Counted from the first letter of the stretch, positions 52,317 through 61,173 are shown. The stretch is DNA of 64,000 nucleotides from Streptomyces sp. NL15-2K (GCF_030551255.1 NZ_CP130630.1:10477001-10541000); one strand, 5' to 3'. Translations and numbers: made by a program. The notes: generated from the letters alone by a model not told the origin.

Positions 52317-54251
52317 TCACCTCACGTAGGTCACGACCGGAAGCTTCTCGATCCGGATCGCCGACGCCTTGAACTCCGCCGTCCCCGCGATCGGGCAATT
52401 CGCCTCGATCGTCAGCTGGTTGGTGTCCACCTCGTCGGGAAAATGCATGGTCATGAAGGCCAGCCCGGGCCGCAGGGCGGTGTCGACCCACACGGGCGCG
52501 ACGACCGAGCCGCGCCTCGAGGTCACCTGCACCTCCTCGCCGACCACGACCCCATAGCGCTCGGCGTCCTCCGGGCACAGCTCGACGTACTCGCCACGCC
52601 TCAGCGGCGAGGCGTAACCCCCGCTCTGCACACCGGTGTTGTACGAGTCGAGCCGCCGCCCCGTGGTCAGCCGGATCGGGTACTCCTCGTCGGTGAGATC
52701 GACCGGCGGATCGTGCTGCACGAGCCCGAAGGGCGCGGGCCGGCCGCGCCGGTCCGGGTCCTTCTCCCACAACCGGCCGTGCAGGTACGTCGGTTCGAGA
52801 TTGTCCGTGTCGGGACAGGGCCACTGGATGCCCTGGTGTTCCTCCAGGCGTTCGTACGTCATCCCGTAGTGGTCCGGCGACACCGACCTGAGCTCGTTCC
52901 AGACGGACTCGGAGTCGGCGTACTTCCAGTCGTGGCCGAGCCGCGCCGCCAGCTCGCAGATGATGTCGATGTCCTCACGTGCCTCGCCGGGCGGCGTCAC
53001 GGCCCGGCGCACGCGCTGAACCCGGCGCTCGCTGTTGGTGGTTGTACCGTCGGTCTCGGCCCAGCCGGCGGTGGCGGGCAGGACGACGTCCGCCAACTCG
53101 GCCGTCTTCGTGCGGAAGATGTCCTGCACGATGAGGAAATCCAGCGCCTTCAGCCGTCGTACGGCCTGCTCGCTGTCCGCCTCCGACTGCGCCGGGTTCT
53201 CGCCGATGCAGTAGACCGCCTTGAGCGCGCCCTCCTCCATCGCCTCGAACATCTCCGTCAGGTTCAGCCCGTAATGCGGCTGGATGACGGTGCCCCAGGC
53301 CGACTCGAACTTCAGCCGGGCCTGAGGGTCGAGGATGTCCTGGAAGCCGGGCAGACGGTTGGGGATGGCGCCCATGTCGCCGCCGCCCTGGACGTTGTTC
53401 TGGCCGCGCAGGGGTTGCAGGCCCGAGCCGTAGCGGCCCACGTGGCCGGTGAGCAGGGACAGGTTGATCAGCGCGCGGACGTTGTCGGTGCCGTTGTGGT
53501 GCTCGGTGATGCCCAGGGTCCAGCACAGCTGGGCGCGCTCGGCGCGGGCGTAGGCATGCGCCAACTCCCGTATGGCGGCGGCCGGTACGCCGGTGACCTT
53601 CTCCGCGAGCGACAGCGTCCACGGCTCGACGAGCTGCGCGTACTCCTCGAAGCCGCTGGTCGCGCGCTCGATGAACGCCTGGTTGGCCAGGCCCGAGTGG
53701 ATGATCTCGCGGCCGATCGCGTGCGCCATCGGAATGTCGGTGCCGACGTTCAGGCCGAGCCAGCTCTCCGCCCACTCGGCGGTGGAGGTCCGTCGTGGGT
53801 CGACCGCATACAGTCGGCCGCCGTTGTGTACACCCTTCAGCACGTGCTGGAAGAAGATCGGATGCGCGAAGCGGGCGTTGGAGCCCCACATCACGATGAC
53901 GTCGGTGTGCTCGATCTCCTCGTACGACGACGTCCCGCCGCCCGATCCGAAGGCCGCGGAGAGACCGGCCACGCTCGGAGCGTGACACGTCCGGTTGCAG
54001 GAGTCGACGTTGTTGGTGCCCATGACGACCCGGGCGAACTTCTGCGCCACGTAGTTCATCTCGTTGGTCGCCCGGGCGCAGGAGAACATGCCGAACGCGC
54101 CGCGCGCCGCCTGCAGGCCACGCGCCGCTCGGTTGAGGGACTCCTCCCAACTCGCCTGCCGGAACGGTTCGTCGCGTGAGTCCCTGACGAGCGGGTGGGT
54201 GAGCCGGGTGTAGGTCTTCGGGGTCCGGTCGCGTTTCCTCGTGCTTTTCAT
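52317..54251 (-). CDS. Formate dehydrogenase molybdenum-binding subunit (C-terminal half of FdhA)
   Basis: 644 residues; ATG behind GAGGAG overlaps the stop of the PanE-like gene (ATGA). The protein starts directly at TRLTHPLVRDS, the point where canonical FdhA continues after its [4Fe-4S] domain. The active-site block is NNVDSCNRTCHAPSVAGL, where the Cys of TCH replaces the selenocysteine of E. coli FdhF. A bis-MGD-binding core (VMWGSNARFAHP, RGQNNVQGGGDMGA, PATAGWAETDGT) and C-terminal dinucleotide-binding domain (LTTGRRLDSYNTGVQSG) follow. With the Fe-S and NuoEF-like subunits it should oxidise formate to CO2 with NAD as acceptor, in the cytoplasm. Confidence 0.92.
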   Translation of the reverse strand: MKSTRKRDRTPKTYTRLTHPLVRDSRDEPFRQASWEESLNRAARGLQAARGAFGMFSCARATNEMNYVAQKFARVVMGTNNVDSCNRTCHAPSVAGLSAAFGSGGGTSSYEEIEHTDVIVMWGSNARFAHPIFFQHVLKGVHNGGRLYAVDPRRTSTAEWAESWLGLNVGTDIPMAHAIGREIIHSGLANQAFIERATSGFEEYAQLVEPWTLSLAEKVTGVPAAAIRELAHAYARAERAQLCWTLGITEHHNGTDNVRALINLSLLTGHVGRYGSGLQPLRGQNNVQGGGDMGAIPNRLPGFQDILDPQARLKFESAWGTVIQPHYGLNLTEMFEAMEEGALKAVYCIGENPAQSEADSEQAVRRLKALDFLIVQDIFRTKTAELADVVLPATAGWAETDGTTTNSERRVQRVRRAVTPPGEAREDIDIICELAARLGHDWKYADSESVWNELRSVSPDHYGMTYERLEEHQGIQWPCPDTDNLEPTYLHGRLWEKDPDRRGRPAPFGLVQHDPPVDLTDEEYPIRLTTGRRLDSYNTGVQSGGYASPLRRGEYVELCPEDAERYGVVVGEEVQVTSRRGSVVAPVWVDTALRPGLAFMTMHFPDEVDTNQLTIEANCPIAGTAEFKASAIRIEKLPVVTYVR

Positions 54252-55219
54252 GCGGCGCTCCTCAGCGCGAGCAGGTCCGAGATGGCGTGCACGGTGCGCA
54301 GGGTGGGCACCTCCACGCCGGTGATCTCCGCCAGCTCTACGACGGCCGTGAGCAGGACGTCGAGTTCGAGCGGCTTGCCGCGCTCCAGGTCCTGGAGCGT
54401 GGAGGTGCGGTGGTCGCCGACCCGCTCGGCGCCCGCGAGCCGGCGCTCTATGGAGACGCCCACCTCGCAGCCGAGGGCCTCGGCGACGGCCAGCGTCTCG
54501 GTCATCATGATCTCGATGACCCGGCGGGTGCCGCCGTGCAGGCACATCTGCCGCATGGTGGCGCGGGCCAGTGCGCTGATCGGGTTGAAGGAGATGTTGC
54601 CGAGCAGCTTGATCCAGATGTCGCCCCGCAGATCGGGTTCGACCGGGCACTTCAGACCGCCGGCCTGCATGGCCCGGCTGAAGGCGAGACAGCGCGCCGA
54701 GATGCTGCGGTCGGGCTCGCCGATCGAGAACCGGGTGCCTTCCAAGTGCCGTACGACTCCCGGTCCTTCGAGCTCTGTCGCCGCGTAGACGACACATCCG
54801 ACGGCCCGTTCGGGCGCGAGCACCGCACTGACCGCGCCGTCCGGGTCCACGCTCTCGACACGGTGACCGTCGTAGGGGCCGCCGTGCCGGTGGAAGTACC
54901 ACCAGGGGATGCCGTTCTGGGCGGCGACCACCGCCGTGGTGTCGTGCAGCAGCGGCTCGATCAGCGGCCCGCACGCCGCGTACGAGTTCGCCTTCAGGCC
55001 CAGGAAGACGTAGTCGACCGGGCCGACGTCGGCCGGGTCGTCGGTGGCGTGCACGCGGGCGGTGAAGTCGCCGCGCGGGCTGAGCACCCGCACTCCGTGC
55101 TGCCTCATGGCCGCCAGATGCGGTCCACGGGCGATGAGGTGCACGTCGGCGCCCGCGCGGTGGAGCGCGGCGCCGACGTAGGCGCCGATGGCACCGGCGC
55201 CGAGTACTGCGACTTTCAT
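54248..55219 (-). CDS. Ketopantoate reductase-like (PanE/ApbA) protein
   Basis: 323 residues from ATG at 55219, with GGAG upstream. Rossmann N-terminus MKVAVLGAGAIGAYVGAAL; NADPH-binding and catalytic features VDYVFLGLKANSY, AAQNGIPWWYFHRHGG, the Lys in DIWIKLLGNISFNPISAL and Glu-rich C-terminal helices. It is annotated in relatives as 2-dehydropantoate 2-reductase. The gene heads the formate dehydrogenase operon and is translationally coupled to it (ATGA), so it may act on a different 2-keto acid linked to formate or oxalate metabolism rather than in pantothenate synthesis; that is inference only. Confidence 0.85.
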   Translation of the reverse strand: MKVAVLGAGAIGAYVGAALHRAGADVHLIARGPHLAAMRQHGVRVLSPRGDFTARVHATDDPADVGPVDYVFLGLKANSYAACGPLIEPLLHDTTAVVAAQNGIPWWYFHRHGGPYDGHRVESVDPDGAVSAVLAPERAVGCVVYAATELEGPGVVRHLEGTRFSIGEPDRSISARCLAFSRAMQAGGLKCPVEPDLRGDIWIKLLGNISFNPISALARATMRQMCLHGGTRRVIEIMMTETLAVAEALGCEVGVSIERRLAGAERVGDHRTSTLQDLERGKPLELDVLLTAVVELAEITGVEVPTLRTVHAISDLLALRSAA

Positions 55220-55266
55220 GCGAGGGAGCTCCGTTCGGTCGAGGGTACCGAGGAACTGCCGAACTC

Positions 55267-55288
55267 TGTCGACGAAATATTGTCTACA
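55267..55288 (+). promoter_or_regulatory. Candidate GntR operator in the divergent formate promoter
   Basis: TGTCGAC (55267-55273), GAAATAT, TGTCTACA (55281-55288). The same elements, TGTAGAC followed by GAAA and a distal GTCTACA, occur upstream of the GntR gene near 58036. It lies 48 bases before the PanE-FDH operon and 146 bases before the MFS gene. Confidence 0.55.
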
Positions 55289-55433
55289 GTATGGAAGATG
55301 GCTCAGCAAGGGTTCGCGCAGCAACGGGAACCGGTCGCGCCCGACCGTTCGCCGCATGCTGGATACCGCTCATCGCATACGGTCGACGCGCCGCCTTTTC
55401 AACCGCGTTGATCTTTCCTACCGTTCCGGATTC

Positions 55434-56768
55434 ATGAGTCCTCCTGTCGCACCCCTTGGCTGGAGCCGCTGGCTCGTCCCCCCGGCCGCCCTCTCCGTCC
55501 ATCTCTCCATCGGCCAGGCCTACGCCTGGAGCGTGTTCAAGCCACCGCTCGAATCCGCGCTCGGTCTCAGCGGTACGCAGAGCGCGCTGCCCTTCCAACT
55601 CGGCATCGTCATGCTCGGTCTGTCGGCCGCGTTCGGCGGCACACTCGTGGAGCGCAACGGGCCGCGCTGGGCGATGACCGTGGCGCTGGTCTGCTTCTCC
55701 TCCGGCTTCCTGCTCTCTGCGCTGGGCGCGGCCACCGAGCAGTACTGGCTGATAGTCCTCGGCTACGGCTTCGTTGGCGGGATCGGCCTCGGCATCGGCT
55801 ACATCTCGCCCGTCTCCACGCTGATCAAGTGGTTCCCGGACCGGCCCGGCATGGCCACGGGCATCGCCATCATGGGCTTCGGCGGCGGTGCGCTGATCGC
55901 CTCGCCCTGGTCGGCGCAGATGCTGGAGTCGTTCGGTTCCGACAGCTCCGGGATCGCGCTCGCCTTCCTCGTCCACGGGCTGACGTATGCCGTATTCATG
56001 CTGCTGGGCGTGCTGCTGGTGCGGGTGCCGCGCAGCGAGCGGCCGACGGAAGCCGGGCCGAGCGCCTTCGAAGGACCGCAGGTGTCGGCTCGCAACGCGG
56101 TGCGCACTCCTCAGTTCTGGTGTCTGTGGGTCGTCCTCTGCATGAACGTCACCGCGGGCATCGGCATCCTGGAGAAGGCCGCCCCGATGATCACGGACTT
56201 CTTCGCGGACACCTCCACACCGGTGTCGGTGTCCGCCGCGGCCGGCTTCGTCGCCCTGCTGTCGGCGGCCAACATGGCGGGCCGCATCGGCTGGTCATCG
56301 ACCTCCGACCTGATCGGGCGCAAGAACATCTACCGCGTCTACCTGGGCGCGGGCGCGCTGATGTACGCGCTGATCGCCCTGTTCGGCGACTCGTCCAAAC
56401 CCCTGTTCATCCTGTGCGCGCTGGTGATCCTGTCCTTCTACGGCGGCGGATTCGCGACGATCCCCGCCTATCTGAAGGACCTCTTCGGCACGTACCAGGT
56501 CGGCGCGATCCACGGCCGGCTGCTCACCGCCTGGTCCACGGCCGGAGTCCTCGGACCACTGATCGTGAACTGGATCGCCGACCGGCAGGAGGACGCGGGC
56601 AAGCACGGCTCGGCCCTGTACGGCATGTCCTTCGTCATCATGATCGGGCTGCTCGTCGTCGGCTTCCTCGCCAACGAACTCGTCCGTCCCGTCCACCCCC
56701 GTCACCACATCCCCGAACCCAAGCAGGAGGCCGTCGATGTCCAGCGACAGCAGTCAGAGTCCGCCTGA
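55434..56768 (+). CDS. Oxalate/formate antiporter-family MFS transporter
   Basis: 444 residues from ATG at 55434; a weak ribosome site. Twelve predicted helices. OFA features: the opening LSIGQAYAWSVFKPPLESALGLS, GYGFVGGIGLGIGYISPVSTLIKWFPDRPGMATG, GRIGWSSTSDLIGRKNIY and FGTYQVGAIHGRLLTAWSTAGVLGP. Family members exchange oxalate, formate or related monocarboxylates. Divergent from the formate dehydrogenase operon, it should import the substrate. Its last 32 bases overlap a small membrane-protein gene. Confidence 0.9.
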   Translation: MSPPVAPLGWSRWLVPPAALSVHLSIGQAYAWSVFKPPLESALGLSGTQSALPFQLGIVMLGLSAAFGGTLVERNGPRWAMTVALVCFSSGFLLSALGAATEQYWLIVLGYGFVGGIGLGIGYISPVSTLIKWFPDRPGMATGIAIMGFGGGALIASPWSAQMLESFGSDSSGIALAFLVHGLTYAVFMLLGVLLVRVPRSERPTEAGPSAFEGPQVSARNAVRTPQFWCLWVVLCMNVTAGIGILEKAAPMITDFFADTSTPVSVSAAAGFVALLSAANMAGRIGWSSTSDLIGRKNIYRVYLGAGALMYALIALFGDSSKPLFILCALVILSFYGGGFATIPAYLKDLFGTYQVGAIHGRLLTAWSTAGVLGPLIVNWIADRQEDAGKHGSALYGMSFVIMIGLLVVGFLANELVRPVHPRHHIPEPKQEAVDVQRQQSESA

Positions 56769-56871
56769 CCGGCGGGGGCTGATCGCCTTCGCCTGGCTGT
56801 GGGTGGGGGCGCCGCTCGGGTACGGGCTGTACGAACTCGTCCAGAAGGCGACACAGCTGTTCACCGGGTGA
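56737..56871 (+). CDS. MFS transporter small subunit, 44 residues
   Basis: ATG with a perfect AGGAGG seven bases upstream, overlapping the 3' end of the transporter gene in another frame. It encodes a polar N-terminus (SSDSSQSPPDRR), one transmembrane helix (GLIAFAWLWVGAPLGYGLYELV) and a short tail, QKATQLFTG. Single-helix proteins of this kind are known companions of OFA-type transporters in actinomycetes. Probably a stabilising or regulatory subunit of the transporter, made by coupled translation. Confidence 0.8.
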   Translation: MSSDSSQSPPDRRGLIAFAWLWVGAPLGYGLYELVQKATQLFTG

Positions 56872-57021
56872 CCGTTCGGGAAGTGTTCGGGCGTCCGAGG
56901 GTCTGAGCGAAGCCGACAAGGCGGGCGCCTGTTTCCTGTGGCTTCACCTGCCGTCGTACCCGTGAGTCACTGACCAGACTGGTGGATCCCGCTGTCCGCA
57001 GCACAACGAGGGGGATCGCCC

Positions 57022-57969
57022 ATGAACGGCACACGCATCGCCGCCGTCGGTCACTACCAGCCCGCCAAGGTACTCACCAACGAGGACCTGGCGGGCCTGG
57101 TCGACACCAGCGACGAGTGGATCAGGACCCGGGTGGGCATCCGCACGCGCCGCATCGCCGGGCCCGACGAGCCGGTCGACGAGCTGGCCGCGCACGCCGC
57201 CGCCAAGGCGCTCGCCTCGGCGGGCCTGGCGCCCGCCGACATCGACCTGGTGCTGGTCGCCACGTCCACCGCCGTGGACCGTTCCCCGAACATGGCTGCC
57301 CGGGTCGCCGCCCGGCTCGGTATCCCGTCGCCCGCCGCCATGGACGTCAACGTCGTGTGCGCCGGCTTCACCCATGCCCTGGCCACCGCCGACCACACCG
57401 TCCGCGCGGGCGCGGCGAGCAGGGCCCTGGTCATCGGCGCCGACAAGATGTCCGACGTGACCGACTGGACCGACCGCACGACCTGCGTGCTCGTCGGCGA
57501 CGGGGCGGGAGCCGCCGTCGTGGAGGCGGCGCCGTCGGGTGGTGTACCCGGGATCGGGCCCGTGCTGTGGGGTTCGGTGCCGGAGATGGGGCACGCGGTA
57601 CGGATCGAGGGGCAGCCGGCGCGGTTCGCGCAGGAAGGGCAGAGCGTCTACCGCTGGGCGACCACTCAGCTGCCGCCCATCGCCCGCCGGGCGTGCGAGC
57701 GCGCGGGGCTCGCCCCGGCGGACCTCGCGGCCGTCGTGCTCCACCAGGCGAACCTGCGCATCATCGAACCCCTCGCTGAGAAGATCGGCGCCGTCAACGC
57801 AGTGGTCGCGCGCGATGTCACCGAATCCGGTAATACGTCGGCCGCGAGCATTCCGCTCGCCTTCTCCAAGCTGGTGGAGCAGGGGGCCGTCTCCACGGGG
57901 GATCCGGTGCTGCTCTTCGGGTTCGGCGGGAACCTTTCGTACGCCGGACAGGTCGTCCGCTGCCCCTGA
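57022..57969 (+). CDS. Beta-ketoacyl-ACP synthase III (FabH-like)
   Basis: 315 residues from ATG behind GAGGGGGATC. The KAS III triad is complete: Cys in MDVNVVCAGF near residue 113, His in VVLHQANLRII, Asn in ESGNTSAAS. GFGGNLSYAGQ closes the fold. It condenses an acyl-CoA starter with malonyl-ACP. It is not next to acpP, fabD or fabF, so it is probably a secondary copy for a special starter unit or an unlinked pathway rather than the housekeeping FabH. Confidence 0.9.
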   Translation: MNGTRIAAVGHYQPAKVLTNEDLAGLVDTSDEWIRTRVGIRTRRIAGPDEPVDELAAHAAAKALASAGLAPADIDLVLVATSTAVDRSPNMAARVAARLGIPSPAAMDVNVVCAGFTHALATADHTVRAGAASRALVIGADKMSDVTDWTDRTTCVLVGDGAGAAVVEAAPSGGVPGIGPVLWGSVPEMGHAVRIEGQPARFAQEGQSVYRWATTQLPPIARRACERAGLAPADLAAVVLHQANLRIIEPLAEKIGAVNAVVARDVTESGNTSAASIPLAFSKLVEQGAVSTGDPVLLFGFGGNLSYAGQVVRCP

Positions 57970-58029
57970 CGTGCCGGTACAACAGGGTGTGACGAGGCCG
58001 ACTCCCCGTTTCCCTGGTCATTGTGCACC

Positions 58030-58068
58030 GTAGACTGTAGACGAAAGACAATCGATACTGGGTCTACA
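58030..58068 (+). promoter_or_regulatory. Candidate GntR autoregulatory operator
   Basis: GTAGAC (58030-58035), TGTAGAC (58036-58042) with GAAAGACAAT behind it, and GTCTACA (58062-58068): an inverted pair TGTAGAC/GTCTACA with a tandem half-site, 55 bases before the GntR start codon. The motif recurs at 55267. Confidence 0.6.
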
Positions 58069-58122
58069 GGCGAACCGGCTTCACCGCCGCTGTGCATGGC
58101 CCTGCCGAGGAGGGGGACCGCG

Positions 58123-58800
58123 ATGTTGTCGACAGGACTGCCGCAGGGGGCCGTGCCCAAGCTGGAACGGCCGGGGCCGCTGCGCGAGCGGGTCTACGAG
58201 GCGCTGCTCGAACTCATCACCACCCGCGCCCTGCAGCCCGGCCAGCACCTCGTCGAGAGCGAACTCGCCGGGCACCTCGGCGTCTCCCGGCAGCCGGTGC
58301 GTGAGGCGCTGCAGCGGCTGAACACCGAGGGCTGGGTCGATCTTCGGCCCGCCCAGGGTGCGTTCGTGCACGAGCCGACGGAGGAGGAGGCCGACCAGCT
58401 CCTCACCGTACGGACCCTGCTGGAGGCCGAGGCCGCCCGGCTGGCCGCGGTGAACGCGGACAAGGCAGGTCTCGATGCCCTGTTGGGGCTGCTGGCGCAG
58501 GGAAAGCTCGCCGTCGCCAAGGACGACGTGGATGCCGCCGTCGCCCTGAACGCCCGCTTCCACGCGAAGATCATGGAGCTGGCCGGCAACGCGGTCCTCG
58601 CCGAACTGGCGGCGCAGGTCGACCGCCGGGTGCGCTGGTACTACACGCCGGTCGCCCGGCAGCGCGGGGACCAGTCCTGGATCGAACACGGGGAACTGAT
58701 CCACGCGATCGCCGCCCATGACGAGCAGCTCGCCACCCGGCTGATGCGCGAGCACACCGAGCACACGCGGCGCTCGTACCACGCACGTAAGGAGTCGTAG
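58123..58800 (+). CDS. GntR-family regulator, FadR/FCD type
   Basis: 225 residues from ATG at 58123 behind AGGAGGGG; an ATG at 58096 lacks a site. N-terminal winged helix (LRERVYEALLELITTRALQPG ... LGVSRQPVREALQRLNTEGWV), then an all-helical FCD domain with metal-binding Asp/His residues (ARFHAKIMEL, HGELIHAIAAHD) that sense small carboxylates. Upstream repeats match those in the promoter region between the formate dehydrogenase operon and the OFA transporter, so it may control these genes and itself. It converges on the NmrA-like gene. Confidence 0.88.
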   Translation: MLSTGLPQGAVPKLERPGPLRERVYEALLELITTRALQPGQHLVESELAGHLGVSRQPVREALQRLNTEGWVDLRPAQGAFVHEPTEEEADQLLTVRTLLEAEAARLAAVNADKAGLDALLGLLAQGKLAVAKDDVDAAVALNARFHAKIMELAGNAVLAELAAQVDRRVRWYYTPVARQRGDQSWIEHGELIHAIAAHDEQLATRLMREHTEHTRRSYHARKES

Positions 58801-58858
58801 CCGTTTCAAAGGCCGAAACAGAGGCTGCCGTTCAGAACTGCCTCCGCGTGCCCTCGCG

Positions 58859-59555
58859 CTACGGCTTCGGCATGGCGGCCTCCATTTCGGCGCGGGCCTC
58901 CTGGTGCGGGAGCCCGACGGCGCGCAGGTCCCGGCCCAGCACCTCGCCGAGCAGGGGGACGCGGTCGGCGGGCAACAGCGCCTCGGGCCCGGTCAGTTCG
59001 AGGACGCGGCCTGCGTACGCGTCCGACAGCAGGGCGGTCAGGGCGACCTGCGCGATGTCATACGGATCGATGTCGGCGGTATACACGTCCGGGAACGGCA
59101 CCCGCACCGCGTCGCCCTTGCGGACCTGGTCCGTCAGCCGCAGCGCGTTCGACATGAAGCTGGTCGGCCGCAGGAACGTCCACGGCAGCCCCGACTCGCG
59201 CACCGCGGCCTCCGCGTCGATCAGATAACCGGCGACCGCGTTGCCCGTGTCGCCCGTGCCCGCCGACTTCCCGGACAGCATGACGACCCGCCGCACACCC
59301 GCGGCCCGCGCGTCCGCCAGGATCTGCCGCTGCCCGTCGTAACCAACCGGGCATCAGGAAGAGGGCTTCTACGCCGTCCAGCGCCTCGCGCACCGTCTCG
59401 GGCCGATTCAAATCGCCTGCCACGGCCTCCGCCGTCGACGCCTGCCCGTCAGCCCGGCCGGAACGGCTCAACACCCGCACCGGCTCCCCGGCCCCGGCCG
59501 AGGCGCGGACGAGTTCGGCACCCGCATTCCCCGTGGCGCCCGTCATCAGAATCAC
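58859..59555 (-). pseudogene. NmrA-like NAD(P)-binding protein, frameshifted
   Basis: ATG at 59555 begins MILMTGATGNAGAELV, a Rossmann nucleotide-binding motif of atypical SDR/NmrA proteins, and runs correctly to ALFLMPG. Near 59341-59350 the frame shifts by one base; after the shift the expected sequence GYDGQRQILADARAAGV and RRVVMLSGKSAGTG continues to the natural end at 58859. The corrected protein has about 231 residues, a normal length for this family. One surplus base in the TTGGTT stretch would explain it. Function would be NAD(P)H-linked, substrate unknown. Confidence 0.78.
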
Positions 59556-59770
59556 ACGCCCCCCTCCCGGTCCCGGGCCGAGACGGTCCCGGTGTCGTGC
59601 CCATCCTGCGGTGTCAGCCCGGTGAGCACTAGGTCACTACGTGTCTTTGTCCTGGGAGTGGAGAAAGTCTGCGGCAATTCGTGCGCAACTTCTTCCCACC
59701 CTCGGCTGCCGCTGCTACGTTCCCCTCGAAAGCCAGCCAACCGGTGGCCGATTGAGGCGGGGAGGGGCTC

Positions 59771-60961
59771 GTGAGACGCATGACGGCACGACCCGCGAAC
59801 GCCCATCAGGCCCGGTTGCTGAAGCTGTTGCGGGACGGCGGCCCCAACTCCCGTGCTCAGCTGGGCGATCAGGTCGATCTCTCGCGGTCCAAGCTGGCCG
59901 TGGAGGTGGACCGACTGCTGGAGACCGGCCTCGTCGTGGCCGACGGACTCGCCGCCTCGCGCGGTGGGCGCCGCTCCCACAACATCCGGCTGGCCCCGGC
60001 CTTGCGTTTCCTCGGCGTCGACATCGGCGCGACCTCGGTCGACGTCGCCGTCACCAACGCCGAACTGGAGATCCTCGGACACCTCAACCAGCCCTTGGAC
60101 GTGCGCGAGGGGCCGGTCGCGGTCTTCGAGCAAGTCCTGTCCATGGCCGCGAAGTTGAGGGCCTCGGGGCTGGCGGAGGGCTACGACGGCGCCGGCATCG
60201 GCGTCCCGGGACCGGTCCGCTTCCCCGAGGGGGTGCCGGTCGCCCCGCCGATCATGCCGGGCTGGGACGGCTTCCCGGTGCGGGAGGCGCTCAGCCAGGA
60301 ACTCGGCTGCCCGGTCATGGTCGACAACGATGTGAACCTCATGGCGATGGGGGAGATGCACGCGGGCGTCGCACGCTCCGTGGGCGACTTCCTCTGCGTC
60401 AAGATCGGCACCGGCATCGGCTGCGGCATCGTCGCCGGTGGCGAGGTCCACCGCGGTGTGACGGGCAGCGCCGGCGACATCGGGCACATCCAGGCCGTGC
60501 CCGACGGCCGCCCGTGCGCCTGCGGCAACCGGGGCTGTCTGGAAGCACACTTCAGCGGGGCGGCCCTGGCCCGCGACGCCACGGAGGCCGCCCAGCAGGG
60601 CCTGTCGGCGGAACTCGCGACGCGGTGGGAGACGAACGGCGGTCTCAGTGCCGTCGACGTCGCCGCCGCGGCCGCCGCGGGTGACGCCACCGCGCTCGAC
60701 CTGATCCGCGAGGGCGGCAACCGCACTGGCCAGGTCATCGCCGGACTCGTCAGCTTCTTCAATCCGGGCCTGGTGGTGATCGGCGGCGGGGTGACCGGCC
60801 TCGGCCACACCTTGCTCGCCGCGATCCGCACCCAGGTCTACCGCCAGTCGCTACCGCTTGCGACCGGCAACTTGCCCATTGTCCTTGGCGAGTTGGGCCC
60901 CACCGCCGGAGTGATCGGCGCGGCCCGCCTCATCAGCGACCACCTGTTCTCACCCGCATAA
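59771..60961 (+). CDS. ROK-family regulator, Rok7B7-like
   Basis: 396 residues from GTG behind GGGAGGGG. N-terminal winged helix (HQARLLKLLRDGGPNSRAQLGDQ) then the ROK sugar-kinase fold: FLGVDIGATSVDVAV, MVDNDVNLMAMGE, GTGIGCGIV, and the zinc motif CACGNRGCLEAHF. The sequence closely recalls Rok7B7 of Streptomyces coelicolor (from memory), which lies next to a xylose ABC transporter and affects catabolite repression and antibiotic production. Here, too, a sugar ABC operon follows on the same strand, separated by a 14-bp tandem array. It probably regulates that operon. Confidence 0.88.
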   Translation: MRRMTARPANAHQARLLKLLRDGGPNSRAQLGDQVDLSRSKLAVEVDRLLETGLVVADGLAASRGGRRSHNIRLAPALRFLGVDIGATSVDVAVTNAELEILGHLNQPLDVREGPVAVFEQVLSMAAKLRASGLAEGYDGAGIGVPGPVRFPEGVPVAPPIMPGWDGFPVREALSQELGCPVMVDNDVNLMAMGEMHAGVARSVGDFLCVKIGTGIGCGIVAGGEVHRGVTGSAGDIGHIQAVPDGRPCACGNRGCLEAHFSGAALARDATEAAQQGLSAELATRWETNGGLSAVDVAAAAAAGDATALDLIREGGNRTGQVIAGLVSFFNPGLVVIGGGVTGLGHTLLAAIRTQVYRQSLPLATGNLPIVLGELGPTAGVIGAARLISDHLFSPA

Positions 60962-60985
60962 GCACCGTTCTCCTCACGACCCGCT

Positions 60986-61111
60986 GCATACGGCTCACCG
61001 CATACGGCTCACCGCATACGGCTCACCGCATACGGCTCACCGCATACGGCTCACCGCATACGGCTCACCGCACACGGCGCATTGCATACAGCTCAAGTCA
61101 TAAGGCTCACC
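60986..61111 (+). repeat. 14-bp tandem array, nine units
   Basis: GCATACGGCTCACC repeats without change at 60986, 61000, 61014, 61028 and 61042; the copy at 61056 differs only at its last base or two, and three diverged copies start at 61070, 61084 and 61098. It occupies most of the gap between the ROK gene and the ABC ATPase gene, ending 62 bases before the ATPase start codon. Confidence 0.95.
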
Positions 61112-61173
61112 AGCACCACTGACTGCTCCGCCCTGCCCTGAAACCGGCCCGCACGCCCGCCAAGGGGAACCCG

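Noticed and set aside
54248..55219. Assignment of the PanE-like gene to pantothenate synthesis
   Set aside because: It is coupled to formate dehydrogenase and no other pantothenate gene is present, so only the family name is kept.
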